Assembly (NCBI GenBank): GCA_964621845.1
Contig: CAZUOL010000047.1
Coordinates: 1 to 16,252, forward strand
DNA from: CAYRKQ01 sp964621845
GTDB taxonomy: Bacteria > Patescibacteriota > Saccharimonadia > Saccharimonadales > UBA7683
Reading direction: 5' to 3'
Length of the DNA stretch: 16,252 nucleotides
The notes below the pieces were generated by a model. That model was not told the DNA's origin, searched no databases, and was given only the letters and a program-made list of their open reading frames with translations. Of the stretch, positions 6,461-13,384 are shown one piece after another (within the stretch, counting starts at the first letter, position 1; each line of letters opens with the position of its first letter). The translations under genes were made by a program, and so were the position numbers.

Positions 6461-7078
6461 TTATCGTGAGTAATACTCAACAATTAGCTGTTCATTAATA
6501 TCTGGTTCCGCCTCTTCTCGTTTTGGCACACCAGTGATGGTGATAGTCATCTTCTTTACGTCAGAGCTGAGCCAGCTAACCGCTACTGGGTTGGCATCAG
6601 CTGCTACATCTGCAATATTTTTAAAATATTCATTTGCGGCGCTTTTTGTGCGTACGGTAACCACATCACCGGCATTGAGCCTGATTGATGGAATATCAAC
6701 ACGCTTACCGTTGAGCATAAAATGACCGTGACCAACTAACTGTCGGGCTGCGCGGCGTGAGGTGGCAAAACCAGCTCGATACACAGCATTATCAAGGCGC
6801 TGTTCAAGCATTTGCAGTAGTACCTGACCAGATTGTCCCTTACTACGCGAAGCTTCTTTCATCAGATTAGAAAACTGCTTTTCGAGAAGACCATACAAGC
6901 GACGAACTTTTTGTTTTTCGCGCAACTGCAAGGCGTAACCACTTGGTTTGCTTTGGCGGCCACCACCATGCTCACCAGGAATAGTGGTGCGTTTTACCAT
7001 AATTTTGTGAGCTTTCGGGTGAAGAGCGTAGCCTTCACGACGGCTCTGTTTTACAATAGGGCTTCGATCGCGTGCCAT
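6461..7078 (-). CDS. rpsD: 30S ribosomal protein S4 (uS4), zinc-free form
   Basis: A 205-aa S4, the primary binder of the 16S rRNA 5' domain. The N-terminal region (RSPIVKQSRREGYAL, 5-19) has no cysteine where zinc-type S4 proteins carry their cluster, and the protein has no cysteine at all. The S4 RNA-binding domain is at about 89-137 (EQRLDNAVYRAGFATSRRAARQ, then GHFMLNGKRVDIPS). The C-terminal EQLIVEYYSR is typical. In other bacteria S4 represses the alpha operon; no such operator was identified here. Its ATG overlaps the rpsK stop as TAATG. Confidence 0.98.
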   Translation of the reverse strand: MARDRSPIVKQSRREGYALHPKAHKIMVKRTTIPGEHGGGRQSKPSGYALQLREKQKVRRLYGLLEKQFSNLMKEASRSKGQSGQVLLQMLEQRLDNAVYRAGFATSRRAARQLVGHGHFMLNGKRVDIPSIRLNAGDVVTVRTKSAANEYFKNIADVAADANPVAVSWLSSDVKKMTITITGVPKREEAEPDINEQLIVEYYSR

Positions 7079-7524
7079 TATGGATGCCTCACTTTCTTAG
7101 GGCGAACACCTCCGTGCGGGATGCCTGTTTTATCAGTAATACTTTCTACTTCTATGCCCACAGTAGCTGCTGCACGAATTGCCATATCTCGTCCTTGTCC
7201 GATGCCCTTTACATATACGTCAACTACTTTAAGGCCATGATTATTTTTCGCTTCAGTAAGCGCCTTTTCACTTGCAACCTGAGCAGCATAGGCGGTGCCC
7301 TTCTTGCTACCACGGAATCCGTTGGCACCGGCGCTTGAAGTGGTGAAGACTGCACCCGACTTATCGGTAATCGTCACAATGGTATTGTTAAATGTTGCTT
7401 TAACGTGTAATTGACCTGCTGAAAGCGGTCGTTTGGCTCGTTTCTTGCGGCTTTTCGGAACTACTTGTGTTTCGGCTTCAGGAGCCGCTGCAGTAGTTTC
7501 TGTTATTGTTGTATCTTCTGCCAT
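7078..7524 (-). CDS. rpsK: 30S ribosomal protein S11 (uS11) with N-terminal extension
   Basis: A 148-aa S11 of the small-subunit platform. The core starts around residue 38 (QLHVKATFNNTIVTITD) and includes GANGFRGSKKGTAYAAQ (67-82). About 20 extra acidic and Ala/Thr-rich residues precede a basic patch KSRKKRAKR (24-32). The loop usually reading PHNG is PHGG here (136-139), so the Asn that becomes isoaspartate in E. coli S11 is replaced by Gly. It starts 17 bases after rpsM with a GAAAGGAG site, and rpsD is coupled by TAATG. Confidence 0.97.
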   Translation of the reverse strand: MAEDTTITETTAAAPEAETQVVPKSRKKRAKRPLSAGQLHVKATFNNTIVTITDKSGAVFTTSSAGANGFRGSKKGTAYAAQVASEKALTEAKNNHGLKVVDVYVKGIGQGRDMAIRAAATVGIEVESITDKTGIPHGGVRPKKVRHP

Positions 7525-7541
7525 AATAATGCTCCTTTCTC

Positions 7542-7928
7542 CTATGTCTTTGTTGCCGATTTAGGTTGTGCTCCACCAACAGCTACACGTTTACCGCGCT
7601 TTGTGCGACCATTTGTACGGGTACGTTGACCGCGTGCCGGTAGGTTCAACTTATGTCGGATACCTCGGTAGGCTCCAATATCCTTCAGTCGTTTGATGTT
7701 TCCCGTTACAATACGCTGTAAATCGCCCTCAACCGTGTGAGAGTTATCAATTTCTGCGCGAATCGCATCAAGCTCTGTCTCTTTTAGGTCTTTCACACGA
7801 ATGGTTGGATCGATGTTGGTTTTTTCAAGTATTTCTTTTGCCTTCGCTGGGCCAATACCATAAATATAGGTCAGGCTAATTTGAACCTGCTTTTCTGTTG
7901 GTATGGTAACGCCCGCAATACGCGCCAT
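7542..7928 (-). CDS. rpsM: 30S ribosomal protein S13 (uS13)
   Basis: A 128-aa protein matching S13 throughout: MARIAGVTIP at the N-terminus, the helix-hairpin-helix YIYGIGPAKAKEIL (22-35), YRGIRHKLNLPARGQRTRTN (88-107) and a basic C-terminal tail. S13 lies in the 30S head, forms bridges to the 50S subunit and contacts the P-site tRNA. Its ATG overlaps the rpmJ stop as TAATG, so it is translated directly after L36. Confidence 0.98.
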   Translation of the reverse strand: MARIAGVTIPTEKQVQISLTYIYGIGPAKAKEILEKTNIDPTIRVKDLKETELDAIRAEIDNSHTVEGDLQRIVTGNIKRLKDIGAYRGIRHKLNLPARGQRTRTNGRTKRGKRVAVGGAQPKSATKT

Positions 7929-8044
7929 TAGCCTTGCCTCTGCTTGTGCTTAGGTTTACGTTTGTTGATGACATAGACGCGGCCTTTGCGGCGTACAATC
8001 TGATCATCTGGGCTTATCTTTTTAACGCTTGCACGTACTTTCAC
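7928..8044 (-). CDS. rpmJ: 50S ribosomal protein L36 (bL36), zinc-free form
   Basis: A 38-codon gene with a GTG start at 8044, GGAG five bases upstream, and a TAA stop that overlaps the rpsM ATG. The protein begins MKVRASVKKI and ends KPKHKQRQG, matching L36 at both ends and exactly in length. The usual zinc ligands at 11, 14 and 27 (Cys in E. coli) are Ser, Asp and Asn; only His33 remains, so it cannot hold a Cys3-His zinc site. L36 packs against 23S rRNA near the factor-binding region. It lies 30 bases after infA, its usual place. Confidence 0.97.
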   Translation of the reverse strand: MKVRASVKKISPDDQIVRRKGRVYVINKRKPKHKQRQG

Positions 8045-8074
8045 TAGGTCTCCTATGTGATAGATAATTTAATA

Positions 8075-8296
8075 TTATGACTTGCGATAGGTGATTCTGC
8101 CCTTTGTAAGATCATATGGGGTTAACTCAACCGTAACGCTGTCGCCAGCAACGAGCTTGATGTAGTGCTTGCGCATACGTCCAGCTACGTGGGCGATAAT
8201 CTGATGGCCATTTTCAAGTTCTACTCGAAACTGAGCACTTGGAAGTGCTTCTATTACTGTACCAGTAAGTTCGATCACTTCTTTGTTAACAGCCAT
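8075..8296 (-). CDS. infA: Translation initiation factor IF-1
   Basis: A 73-aa IF-1 consisting of one S1-type OB fold: IELTGTVIEALPSAQFRVELENGHQIIAHVAGRMRKH is split across strands 8-44, followed by GDSVTVELTPYDLTKGRITYR. IF-1 occupies the A site during initiation together with IF-2 and IF-3. The gene opens a second transcription unit: a near-consensus promoter ends 15 bases before its ATG, leaving a predicted 5' UTR of only about 8 bases without a Shine-Dalgarno site. In many bacteria adk and map precede it; they are absent here. Confidence 0.98.
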   Translation of the reverse strand: MAVNKEVIELTGTVIEALPSAQFRVELENGHQIIAHVAGRMRKHYIKLVAGDSVTVELTPYDLTKGRITYRKS

Positions 8297-8311
8297 AAGT
8301 TACAAAAATCC

Positions 8312-8340
8312 ATTATACAGATGATAATCAGATATGTAAA
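8312..8340 (-). promoter_or_regulatory. Promoter for infA and the alpha-type ribosomal cluster
   Basis: TTTACA (8340-8335, five of six matches to the -35 consensus), a 17-base spacer and a perfect TATAAT (8317-8312). Transcription should begin near 8305, about 8 bases upstream of the infA ATG. It allows infA through rpsI to be made independently of the rplB-secY unit. Confidence 0.75.
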
Positions 8341-8403
8341 GGGTTTTTAGAATAAAGTAGCATGTCGTACACATTGATTTGAGTTTTTGCGAAGGTTAAC
8401 TTC

Positions 8404-8457
8404 CTACGAAGTTCTCGTTTTAAGAAACTCGAGCTGTTTAGGCGTATAAATCATCAT
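8404..8457 (-). pseudogene. Tiny ORF after secY resembling the start of methionine aminopeptidase (possible map remnant)
   Basis: An ORF of 17 codons starts with an ATG that overlaps the secY stop as TAATG, the junction type of most neighbouring genes, and ends at TAG 8406-8404. Its peptide MMIYTPKQLEFLKTRTS resembles the N-terminus of methionine aminopeptidases (Thr-Pro-x-Gln-Ile-Glu-x-Met-Arg). map commonly sits between secY and infA, so this may be what is left of it. Reading past the TAG in the same frame gives nothing Map-like. A short functional peptide, or chance, is also possible; the similarity covers about ten residues only. Confidence 0.3.
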
Positions 8458-9857
8458 TAGTAGTCTTGGTCGTAGGTGACCATAAGCGCACGAGACTCCA
8501 GCTGCCTGAGAGTCTCGAGGGCTACGGAGACGACAATCAATAATCCAGTGCCGCCAATAGTCAGTTGCGATGTGCCGAGTAGGCGTTCAACAAACAGAGG
8601 TAAAAGTGCAAGCAATCCAAGACTAATGGCACCAAACAGATTTAATCGATTCACTACCGTTTTTAAATATGCTTCAGTTTGAGCACCAGGACGAATTTTT
8701 TCAATAAAACCGCCTTGTTTCTGCAAATTTTCAGCGATTTCTTTTGCATTAAAGACGACACTGGTGTAAAAATATGTAAACGCAAATACAAGCATGAAGT
8801 AAATGAACGGATACACGTAGGTGTTAATAGGGCTTGTAGCGGCAATTTGCTGTTGACTACCTGGCTGCGCAAACCACACCGTAAGATTTTGCCCAAGTGT
8901 CGCCATCCAAGGAGTGCTGCTGTTCTTAATTAGCTCACCTACGAATTGAGGCACGCTTAAGAAGGCAACTGCAAATATGATAGGAATAACACCTGCGGTT
9001 ATCAGCTTTACTGGCAGTATAGTACCGACGCCACCGTAGGCTCTATTACCCTGTACGCGCTTTGCATAGCTCACATGTATTACACGCTGCGCTTCATTAA
9101 GCTTCACCACCAGGTAGGTCACGATAAATGCACCGAGGGCGATCGCGCTTGATATCAGCAAGCCCTTGCCACTAACCGGCAGTGTGAACCAACCAAACAC
9201 ATCGAACTGTGCATTTGTACCCTTAATAGTGCCGAAGAGCGTGGCAATCGTTTTTGGCAATTGCGAAACGATGCCTGCAAAAATTAGCAAGCTAATACCG
9301 TTGCCTATACCTTGTTCAGTTATCAATTCGCCGAGCCACATAAGCAGCATGGCACCGCCAGCAAGCGCGGATACCATAAGTCCCCACTGAAAGAGTGACG
9401 TGTTTGCGGTGATGTTTATACCAAGCTGTGCTGAAGCTGTCTGACGAATGAGCAATATAATACCCACTGATTGCAAGATCGCAAGCGGCAAGGCAATAAT
9501 GCGTGTCCATTGTGATATTTTGCGACGACCTACTTCACCGTCCTGTTGGATTTCTTCAAGCTTCGGGAATGCCTTGGTGAGTAGCTGCATAATAATCGAG
9601 GCGTTGATGAATGGGCCAAGGCCCATTAGCATTATAGAAAGGCTGGCTAACGCACCCCCGGACAACAGATTAAAGAATCCAAGCAGCTGTTGGCTATTAA
9701 ATAAGTTATTGATCAACTGTTTAAGCTGAGTTGGCTGTGCAAGCGGAATTGGAATATGAGCCAATAAACGATAAACAACGATTAAGCTTAGTACAATCGC
9801 CACACGCTTTTGCATGTCGCGACTTCTCATGGCTTGTCTGATTGTCTTCCAGCCCAT
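8457..9857 (-). CDS. secY: Preprotein translocase subunit SecY
   Basis: A 466-aa membrane protein, the channel of the Sec translocon. About ten hydrophobic segments are visible. The first (about 19-35) is followed by AHIPIPLAQP, corresponding to the conserved RIPIPG region. The plug/TM2 region LLGFFNLLSGGALASLSIMLMGLGPFINASI (58-88), the TM5 block GELITEQGIGNGISLLIFAGI and the cytoplasmic C5 loop GGFIEKIRPGAQTEAYL, with the conserved Arg needed for SecA-driven transport, are all present. It follows rplO after 35 bases, its usual place at the end of the spc cluster. An extended -10 candidate lies in that gap. Confidence 0.98.
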   Translation of the reverse strand: MGWKTIRQAMRSRDMQKRVAIVLSLIVVYRLLAHIPIPLAQPTQLKQLINNLFNSQQLLGFFNLLSGGALASLSIMLMGLGPFINASIIMQLLTKAFPKLEEIQQDGEVGRRKISQWTRIIALPLAILQSVGIILLIRQTASAQLGINITANTSLFQWGLMVSALAGGAMLLMWLGELITEQGIGNGISLLIFAGIVSQLPKTIATLFGTIKGTNAQFDVFGWFTLPVSGKGLLISSAIALGAFIVTYLVVKLNEAQRVIHVSYAKRVQGNRAYGGVGTILPVKLITAGVIPIIFAVAFLSVPQFVGELIKNSSTPWMATLGQNLTVWFAQPGSQQQIAATSPINTYVYPFIYFMLVFAFTYFYTSVVFNAKEIAENLQKQGGFIEKIRPGAQTEAYLKTVVNRLNLFGAISLGLLALLPLFVERLLGTSQLTIGGTGLLIVVSVALETLRQLESRALMVTYDQDY

Positions 9858-9877
9858 CTACCCTCTTTCTTTTTTCT

Positions 9878-9886
9878 AGTATAACA
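9878..9886 (-). promoter_or_regulatory. Candidate extended -10 element upstream of secY
   Basis: TGTTATACT in the 35-base rplO-secY gap fits TGnTATAAT with one mismatch, 20 bases before the secY ATG. No good -35 is visible (CAACAA at 17-base spacing), so this is only a weak candidate for an internal promoter. Confidence 0.3.
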
Positions 9887-9892
9887 AAAATA

Positions 9893-10363
9893 CTATTCGT
9901 TTGTTGGATTGGTTGCAGCCCTTTGCGGTGTTGCACTGATTTCTACAGTACCGCCAGACTTTTCGATAGCCACCTTAGCTGAAGCACTGATTGCTTGCAC
10001 CGTAACGTTGTGCGCCTGCTTCACTTCACCCTTACTTATTATTTTCACCGCATGATACGGCGTAGCAATAAGTCCGTTTTCATACAATGTATGATTATCA
10101 ACCTTTTTGCCTTTCACAAGTGCGAGATTGCCGGTATACACCACTTGAGCAGCCACTTTCTTGCTCTTGAAGCCTTTGAGCTTAGGAATGCGCGTCATAA
10201 GTGAGTTCTGTCCACCCTCAAAACCTGCGCGTAATTTTTTGCCCGTACGTGCTTTTTGGCCTTTGGTTCCACGGCCAGCTGTTTTGCCACGTCCAGCAGA
10301 AATGCCACGTCCAGCGCGAATCTTGGATTGTTTTTTTACAAGGTCTAATTCATGAAACTTCAT
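9893..10363 (-). CDS. rplO: 50S ribosomal protein L15 (uL15)
   Basis: A 156-aa L15. The long basic N-terminal arm (SKIRAGRGISAGRGKTAGRGTKGQKAR, read in parts over 13-39) threads into 23S rRNA in known structures, and FEGGQNSLMTRIPKLKGF (48-65) is the family block. The globular part follows. Its ATG overlaps the rpsE stop as TAATG, so there is no room for rpmD (L30), which lies between rpsE and rplO in most bacteria. It ends in TAG, 35 bases before secY. Confidence 0.98.
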   Translation of the reverse strand: MKFHELDLVKKQSKIRAGRGISAGRGKTAGRGTKGQKARTGKKLRAGFEGGQNSLMTRIPKLKGFKSKKVAAQVVYTGNLALVKGKKVDNHTLYENGLIATPYHAVKIISKGEVKQAHNVTVQAISASAKVAIEKSGGTVEISATPQRAATNPTNE

Positions 10364-10884
10364 TATTTCTTCTCCTTGGCAGCTGCTTTTTTAGGAGCGT
10401 TTTCAGTGGTGACCCACTCAGATTTTGGCGCTAACTGCTGCAGTGCTTCAATAGTGGCGTAGGCAATATTCACCTTATTTGAGCTACCGAGTGATTTAGA
10501 AAGCACATTATGGATTCCTGTTGTGTTCAAGATAGCGCGAACCGTTCCGCCAGCAATAATACCGGTACCCGGTGCCGCAGGTTTAAGAAGCACCTTAGCA
10601 CCTGCAACTTTACACTCAACCTCGTGTGGTATTGTGGCATTGACAACTGGAATTTCAATAAGCTGTTTTTTTGCAACAGAAGTGGCCTTTGTGATTGCGG
10701 TTTGTACATCTGCACCTTTGGCAACACCGACACCAACTCGTTTTTTGCCATCTCCAACCACAACAAGTGCCTTAAAACGGAATCGTCGACCGCCTTTTAC
10801 AACGCGGGCAACACGGTCAATCGCAATAACGTTTTCTTCAAATACCTTTTCTTCGTTCATGTTGTTCATAGTTCGGTTATCCAT
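10363..10884 (-). CDS. rpsE: 30S ribosomal protein S5 (uS5)
   Basis: A 173-aa S5. The double-stranded RNA-binding-like domain begins VFEENVIAIDRVARVVKGGRR (14-34), followed by KALVVVGDGKKRVGVGVAKGADV (38-60). The second domain carries LKPAAPGTGIIAGGTVRAIL (100-119) and the GIHNVLSKSLGSSNKVN block. S5 contributes to decoding accuracy and lines the mRNA entry. The C-terminus ends in a Lys/Ala tail (PKKAAAKEKK). Several ATG codons lie near the start; the first (10884) is chosen because it overlaps the rplR stop as TAATG like its neighbours. Confidence 0.97.
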   Translation of the reverse strand: MDNRTMNNMNEEKVFEENVIAIDRVARVVKGGRRFRFKALVVVGDGKKRVGVGVAKGADVQTAITKATSVAKKQLIEIPVVNATIPHEVECKVAGAKVLLKPAAPGTGIIAGGTVRAILNTTGIHNVLSKSLGSSNKVNIAYATIEALQQLAPKSEWVTTENAPKKAAAKEKK

Positions 10885-11237
10885 TACAGCTCCAATCCGT
10901 TTTCTCGTGCACTATCTGCAACTGCCGCTAAACGCTTCTGGTAGGAACGTCCATTACGATCAAAAGCGGCCTTCGAAATTTTAGCCTTCTTTGCCTTTGA
11001 TGCGATGTCTTTGCCTACGAGTGTAGCTTTTTCGGCTAAACTGCCTGTTGCCTTAAGGTTAATTGAGCTGCTAGAAACAAGCGTTTTTCCAGCTGCATCG
11101 TCAATCAACTGCGCTGTCACAGCACGATTCGATACTTTCACGCTTAAACGTGGTCGCTCAGGAGTACCATGTACCGTACTGCGAACGCGTTCTTTTCGAC
11201 GCTGTTTGTTGTGGCGAGCATGCGCTAATCTATTCAT
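10884..11237 (-). CDS. rplR: 50S ribosomal protein L18 (uL18)
   Basis: A 117-aa protein of standard length. It has the basic N-terminal stretch ARHNKQRRKERVRSTVHGTPERPRLSV (6-32 region), the strand pair SNRAVTAQLIDD and the C-terminal FDRNGRSYQKRLAAVADSARENGLEL typical of L18. L18 binds 5S rRNA together with L5 in the central protuberance. It is linked by TAATG overlaps to rplF upstream and rpsE downstream. Confidence 0.98.
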   Translation of the reverse strand: MNRLAHARHNKQRRKERVRSTVHGTPERPRLSVKVSNRAVTAQLIDDAAGKTLVSSSSINLKATGSLAEKATLVGKDIASKAKKAKISKAAFDRNGRSYQKRLAAVADSARENGLEL

Positions 11238-11773
11238 TATTTTGCTCCTGTCTTTCCGGCCTTACGCAAGATATATTCGTCTGCGTATTTAATGCCTTTG
11301 CCCTTATACGGTTCTGGCTTTTTCAATGCTCGTATATCAGCGGCAACTTGCCCTACTTGCTGTTTATCAATGCCGCTAATGGTAATATTCATTTTATCAA
11401 CAGTAATGTTCACACCTGCGGGCGGCGTAAACTCAACTGGATGAGAGAAGCCAAGGCTTAACACCAACGTGTTTCCTTGTAGTGCTACCTTGAAGCCGAC
11501 GCCGTTCACTTCAAGCTTCCTTTCAAATCCGCTCGTGACACCTGTCACCATGTTCTGAATAAGCGCTCGCATCAAACCATGTTGGGATCGGGCCATTTTT
11601 TCATCGTTTTTACGTGCGACAACTAGCTGATCGTTTTCAACTGATATTGTAACTTGATCGAGCACTGGTTGCTCAAGATTGCCCTTTGGCCCAGCTACCT
11701 TGATCACACCGTTATCGACCGTAATTGTCACACCCGCAGGAATCTGCACTGGTAGTTTTCCGATTCGACTCAT
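11237..11773 (-). CDS. rplF: 50S ribosomal protein L6 (uL6)
   Basis: A 178-aa L6 made of two similar domains: MSRIGKLPVQIPAGVTI starts the first, and FSHPVEFTPPAGVNITVD (about 89-106) opens the second. The C-terminal signature PEPYKGKGIKYADEYILRKAGK is exact in form. L6 lies near the sarcin-ricin loop and factor-binding site. It starts 23 bases after rpsH with an AGAGGA site, one of the few true spacers in the cluster. Confidence 0.98.
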   Translation of the reverse strand: MSRIGKLPVQIPAGVTITVDNGVIKVAGPKGNLEQPVLDQVTISVENDQLVVARKNDEKMARSQHGLMRALIQNMVTGVTSGFERKLEVNGVGFKVALQGNTLVLSLGFSHPVEFTPPAGVNITVDKMNITISGIDKQQVGQVAADIRALKKPEPYKGKGIKYADEYILRKAGKTGAK

Positions 11774-11796
11774 GTTATATCCTCTTATGTTCCTTA

Positions 11797-12192
11797 TTAA
11801 TACACTTTACAAATAACTTCACCACCAAGCCGTTGCTTGGCTGCTTCAAATCCGTTCATTACACCTTTTGATGTTGACATAATGACAAGCCCACGTCCGT
11901 TTTTCACTTTAGGTATATCTTTTACGCTCGCATAGTAGCGGCGGCCTGGCGTACTTACACGTTGTATATCAGTAATCTTGGCATTAGAACCTGGTTCGTT
12001 AATGGTAATAATTAACTGATTGCGTGGTGTACCTTTTTCAATGACCACCTTTGAAAGAAAGCCGTTTTTTACGAGCTCGCGAGCTACCGTCTCTTTGATG
12101 TTTGAATGCGGTAAGCTTACTTCCGTTTTGTTCACCTTAATAGCGTTACGAATTCGGGTAAGCATGTCTGCGATTGGGTCTGTAGATACCAT
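11797..12192 (-). CDS. rpsH: 30S ribosomal protein S8 (uS8)
   Basis: A 131-aa S8 that starts STDPIADMLTRIRNAIKVNK and ends VMNGFEAAKQRLGGEVICKVY, both family signatures; the central block RPGRRYYASVKDIP appears here as STPGRRYYASVKDIPKVKNGRGLVI. S8 organises the 16S central domain, and in E. coli represses the spc operon by binding mRNA near rplE; no copy of that site was recognised here. An AAAGGA site precedes the ATG, 12 bases after rpsN. Confidence 0.98.
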   Translation of the reverse strand: MVSTDPIADMLTRIRNAIKVNKTEVSLPHSNIKETVARELVKNGFLSKVVIEKGTPRNQLIITINEPGSNAKITDIQRVSTPGRRYYASVKDIPKVKNGRGLVIMSTSKGVMNGFEAAKQRLGGEVICKVY

Positions 12193-12204
12193 ATTAATCC
12201 TTTC

Positions 12205-12474
12205 TTACCAGCTCGATTTCGTTACACCTGGTATTTCACCCTGTGAGGCGTGCTTACGGAAAGCAACACGGCTCAAGCCAAAGGTGCGCATATAACCGCG
12301 AGGTCGACCGGTCTCGCTGCAGCGGTTCTTTTTCCTGGTAGGACTCGAATTACGAGGCAACTTGGCCAAACCTTCAAGATCACCCATCTTCTTCAGTTCG
12401 GCGCGTTTTGCTGCATACTTATCGTGCATTTCTAAACGCTTTTTGTCTCGAGCAATGATTGATTTTTTAGCCAT
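12205..12474 (-). CDS. rpsN: 30S ribosomal protein S14 (uS14), short zinc-free form
   Basis: An 89-aa S14 of the 30S head. It begins AKKSIIARDKKRLEMHDKYAAKRAELK and ends LSRVAFRKHASQGEIPGVTKSSW. The central PRNSSPTRKKNRCSETGRPRGYMR has a single Cys and no CxxC pairs, so it is the zinc-independent type. It lacks about 12 internal residues compared with the 101-aa E. coli protein and instead has the length of the alternative S14 of Firmicutes. An AAGGAGG site and a TAATG overlap with rplE precede the start. Confidence 0.97.
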   Translation of the reverse strand: MAKKSIIARDKKRLEMHDKYAAKRAELKKMGDLEGLAKLPRNSSPTRKKNRCSETGRPRGYMRTFGLSRVAFRKHASQGEIPGVTKSSW

Positions 12475-13061
12475 TAGCGAGCCTCCTTGCCAGTTTTCTC
12501 AAATGGGATACCAAAGCTTTCAAGTAATAGCCGAGATTTTTCGGGGTTCGAATTCGTGATGACAAAGTTCACCTGCAACCCATGTAATTGAGCAACGTCT
12601 TCAAACGAAAGCTCAGGGAACACTGATTGTTCTGAAATACCAAGGCTGTAATTACCTCTCGGATCAAAAGCTTTGGCGCTGACACCATGAAAATCACGTA
12701 CACGAGGCAACACAACGTTCGTAAGACGATCCATGAACTCGTACATTCGATCATCACGAAGGGTTACCTTCATGCCAATCGTATTCATACCTTTTCGGAT
12801 TTTAAAGCTGGCAATTGATTTTTTAGCCATTACTTCAACCGGCTGCTGACCTGTTATTTTTCGTAGTGTAGTTCGAACTGTTTCAAACATCCGTTTATCG
12901 TCTTTTGATTTACCAAGACCGACATTGAGTACAATCTTTTCAATTCGTGGCACTTCATGCTTATTTTTAAGCTTCAACTCTTTTTGAAGCTCAGAAACAA
13001 GCTTTGTGCCATAGAGGGTCTTCAGACGTGGTGCGTATGTCGCACTCGTATCTTTCGCCAT
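12474..13061 (-). CDS. rplE: 50S ribosomal protein L5 (uL5)
   Basis: A 195-aa L5 that binds 5S rRNA and bridges to the 30S head. It shows VPRIEKIVLNVGLGKSKDDKR (37-57), ITGQQPVEVMAKKSIASFKIRKG (69-91), VTLRDDRMYEFMDRL and the RGNYSLGISEQSVFPEL block. It is about 16 residues longer than E. coli L5 (179 aa), mostly at the N- and C-termini. TAATG overlaps join it to rplX and rpsN; AGGAG lies upstream. Confidence 0.98.
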   Translation of the reverse strand: MAKDTSATYAPRLKTLYGTKLVSELQKELKLKNKHEVPRIEKIVLNVGLGKSKDDKRMFETVRTTLRKITGQQPVEVMAKKSIASFKIRKGMNTIGMKVTLRDDRMYEFMDRLTNVVLPRVRDFHGVSAKAFDPRGNYSLGISEQSVFPELSFEDVAQLHGLQVNFVITNSNPEKSRLLLESFGIPFEKTGKEAR

Positions 13062-13384
13062 TATGCTATCTCCTTATTGCTTGCTTGCTTATATACTCTG
13101 GTTTTTGTGCCATCCTTAGCCACTTTATAGCCTACCTTAGAAACGGTATCTTTTTTGGTAGGGTGCACTATTGCAACCTTGCTTATATCGAGCCCTTTGT
13201 GGAGCTCTTTGATGCCACCCTGAGGGTGTATCATACTTGGTTTCACGGCACGCTTAACGGTGTTGATGCCTTCAACTTTTACAAGACCATTTTTAGGTTC
13301 GATAGCAACAATCTTGCCAGTTTTTCCCTTATGTGCACCTGCAATAATTTTTACGGTGTCGCCTTTTTTTAATCGGGTTGCCAT
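13061..13384 (-). CDS. rplX: 50S ribosomal protein L24 (uL24)
   Basis: A 107-aa L24, an assembly initiator near the exit tunnel. The KOW motif is at the N-terminus (KKGDTVKIIAGAHKGKTGKI, 6-25), followed by VEGINTVKRAVKPS (37-50) and a QGGIKE block typical of the family. The C-terminal residues form a basic tail. It has a strong GGAGG site in the end of rplN and overlaps rplN and rplE by TAATG. Confidence 0.98.
   Translation of the reverse strand: MATRLKKGDTVKIIAGAHKGKTGKIVAIEPKNGLVKVEGINTVKRAVKPSMIHPQGGIKELHKGLDISKVAIVHPTKKDTVSKVGYKVAKDGTKTRVYKQASNKEIA

Noticed and set aside
5638..6498. Several plus-strand ORFs over 100 codons opposite rpoA
   Set aside because: They are fully antisense to rpoA and overlap one another in different frames; such shadows occur across the whole ribosomal cluster.
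8300..8374. A 24-codon minus-strand ORF in the secY-infA gap
   Set aside because: It spans the infA promoter, ends 4 bases before infA, has no ribosome site and shows no similarity to anything known to me.
8398..8413. A 6-bp hairpin (AACTTC/GAAGTT, loop GTAG) after secY as a terminator
   Set aside because: The stem is short and no T-run follows, so it does not qualify as an intrinsic terminator.
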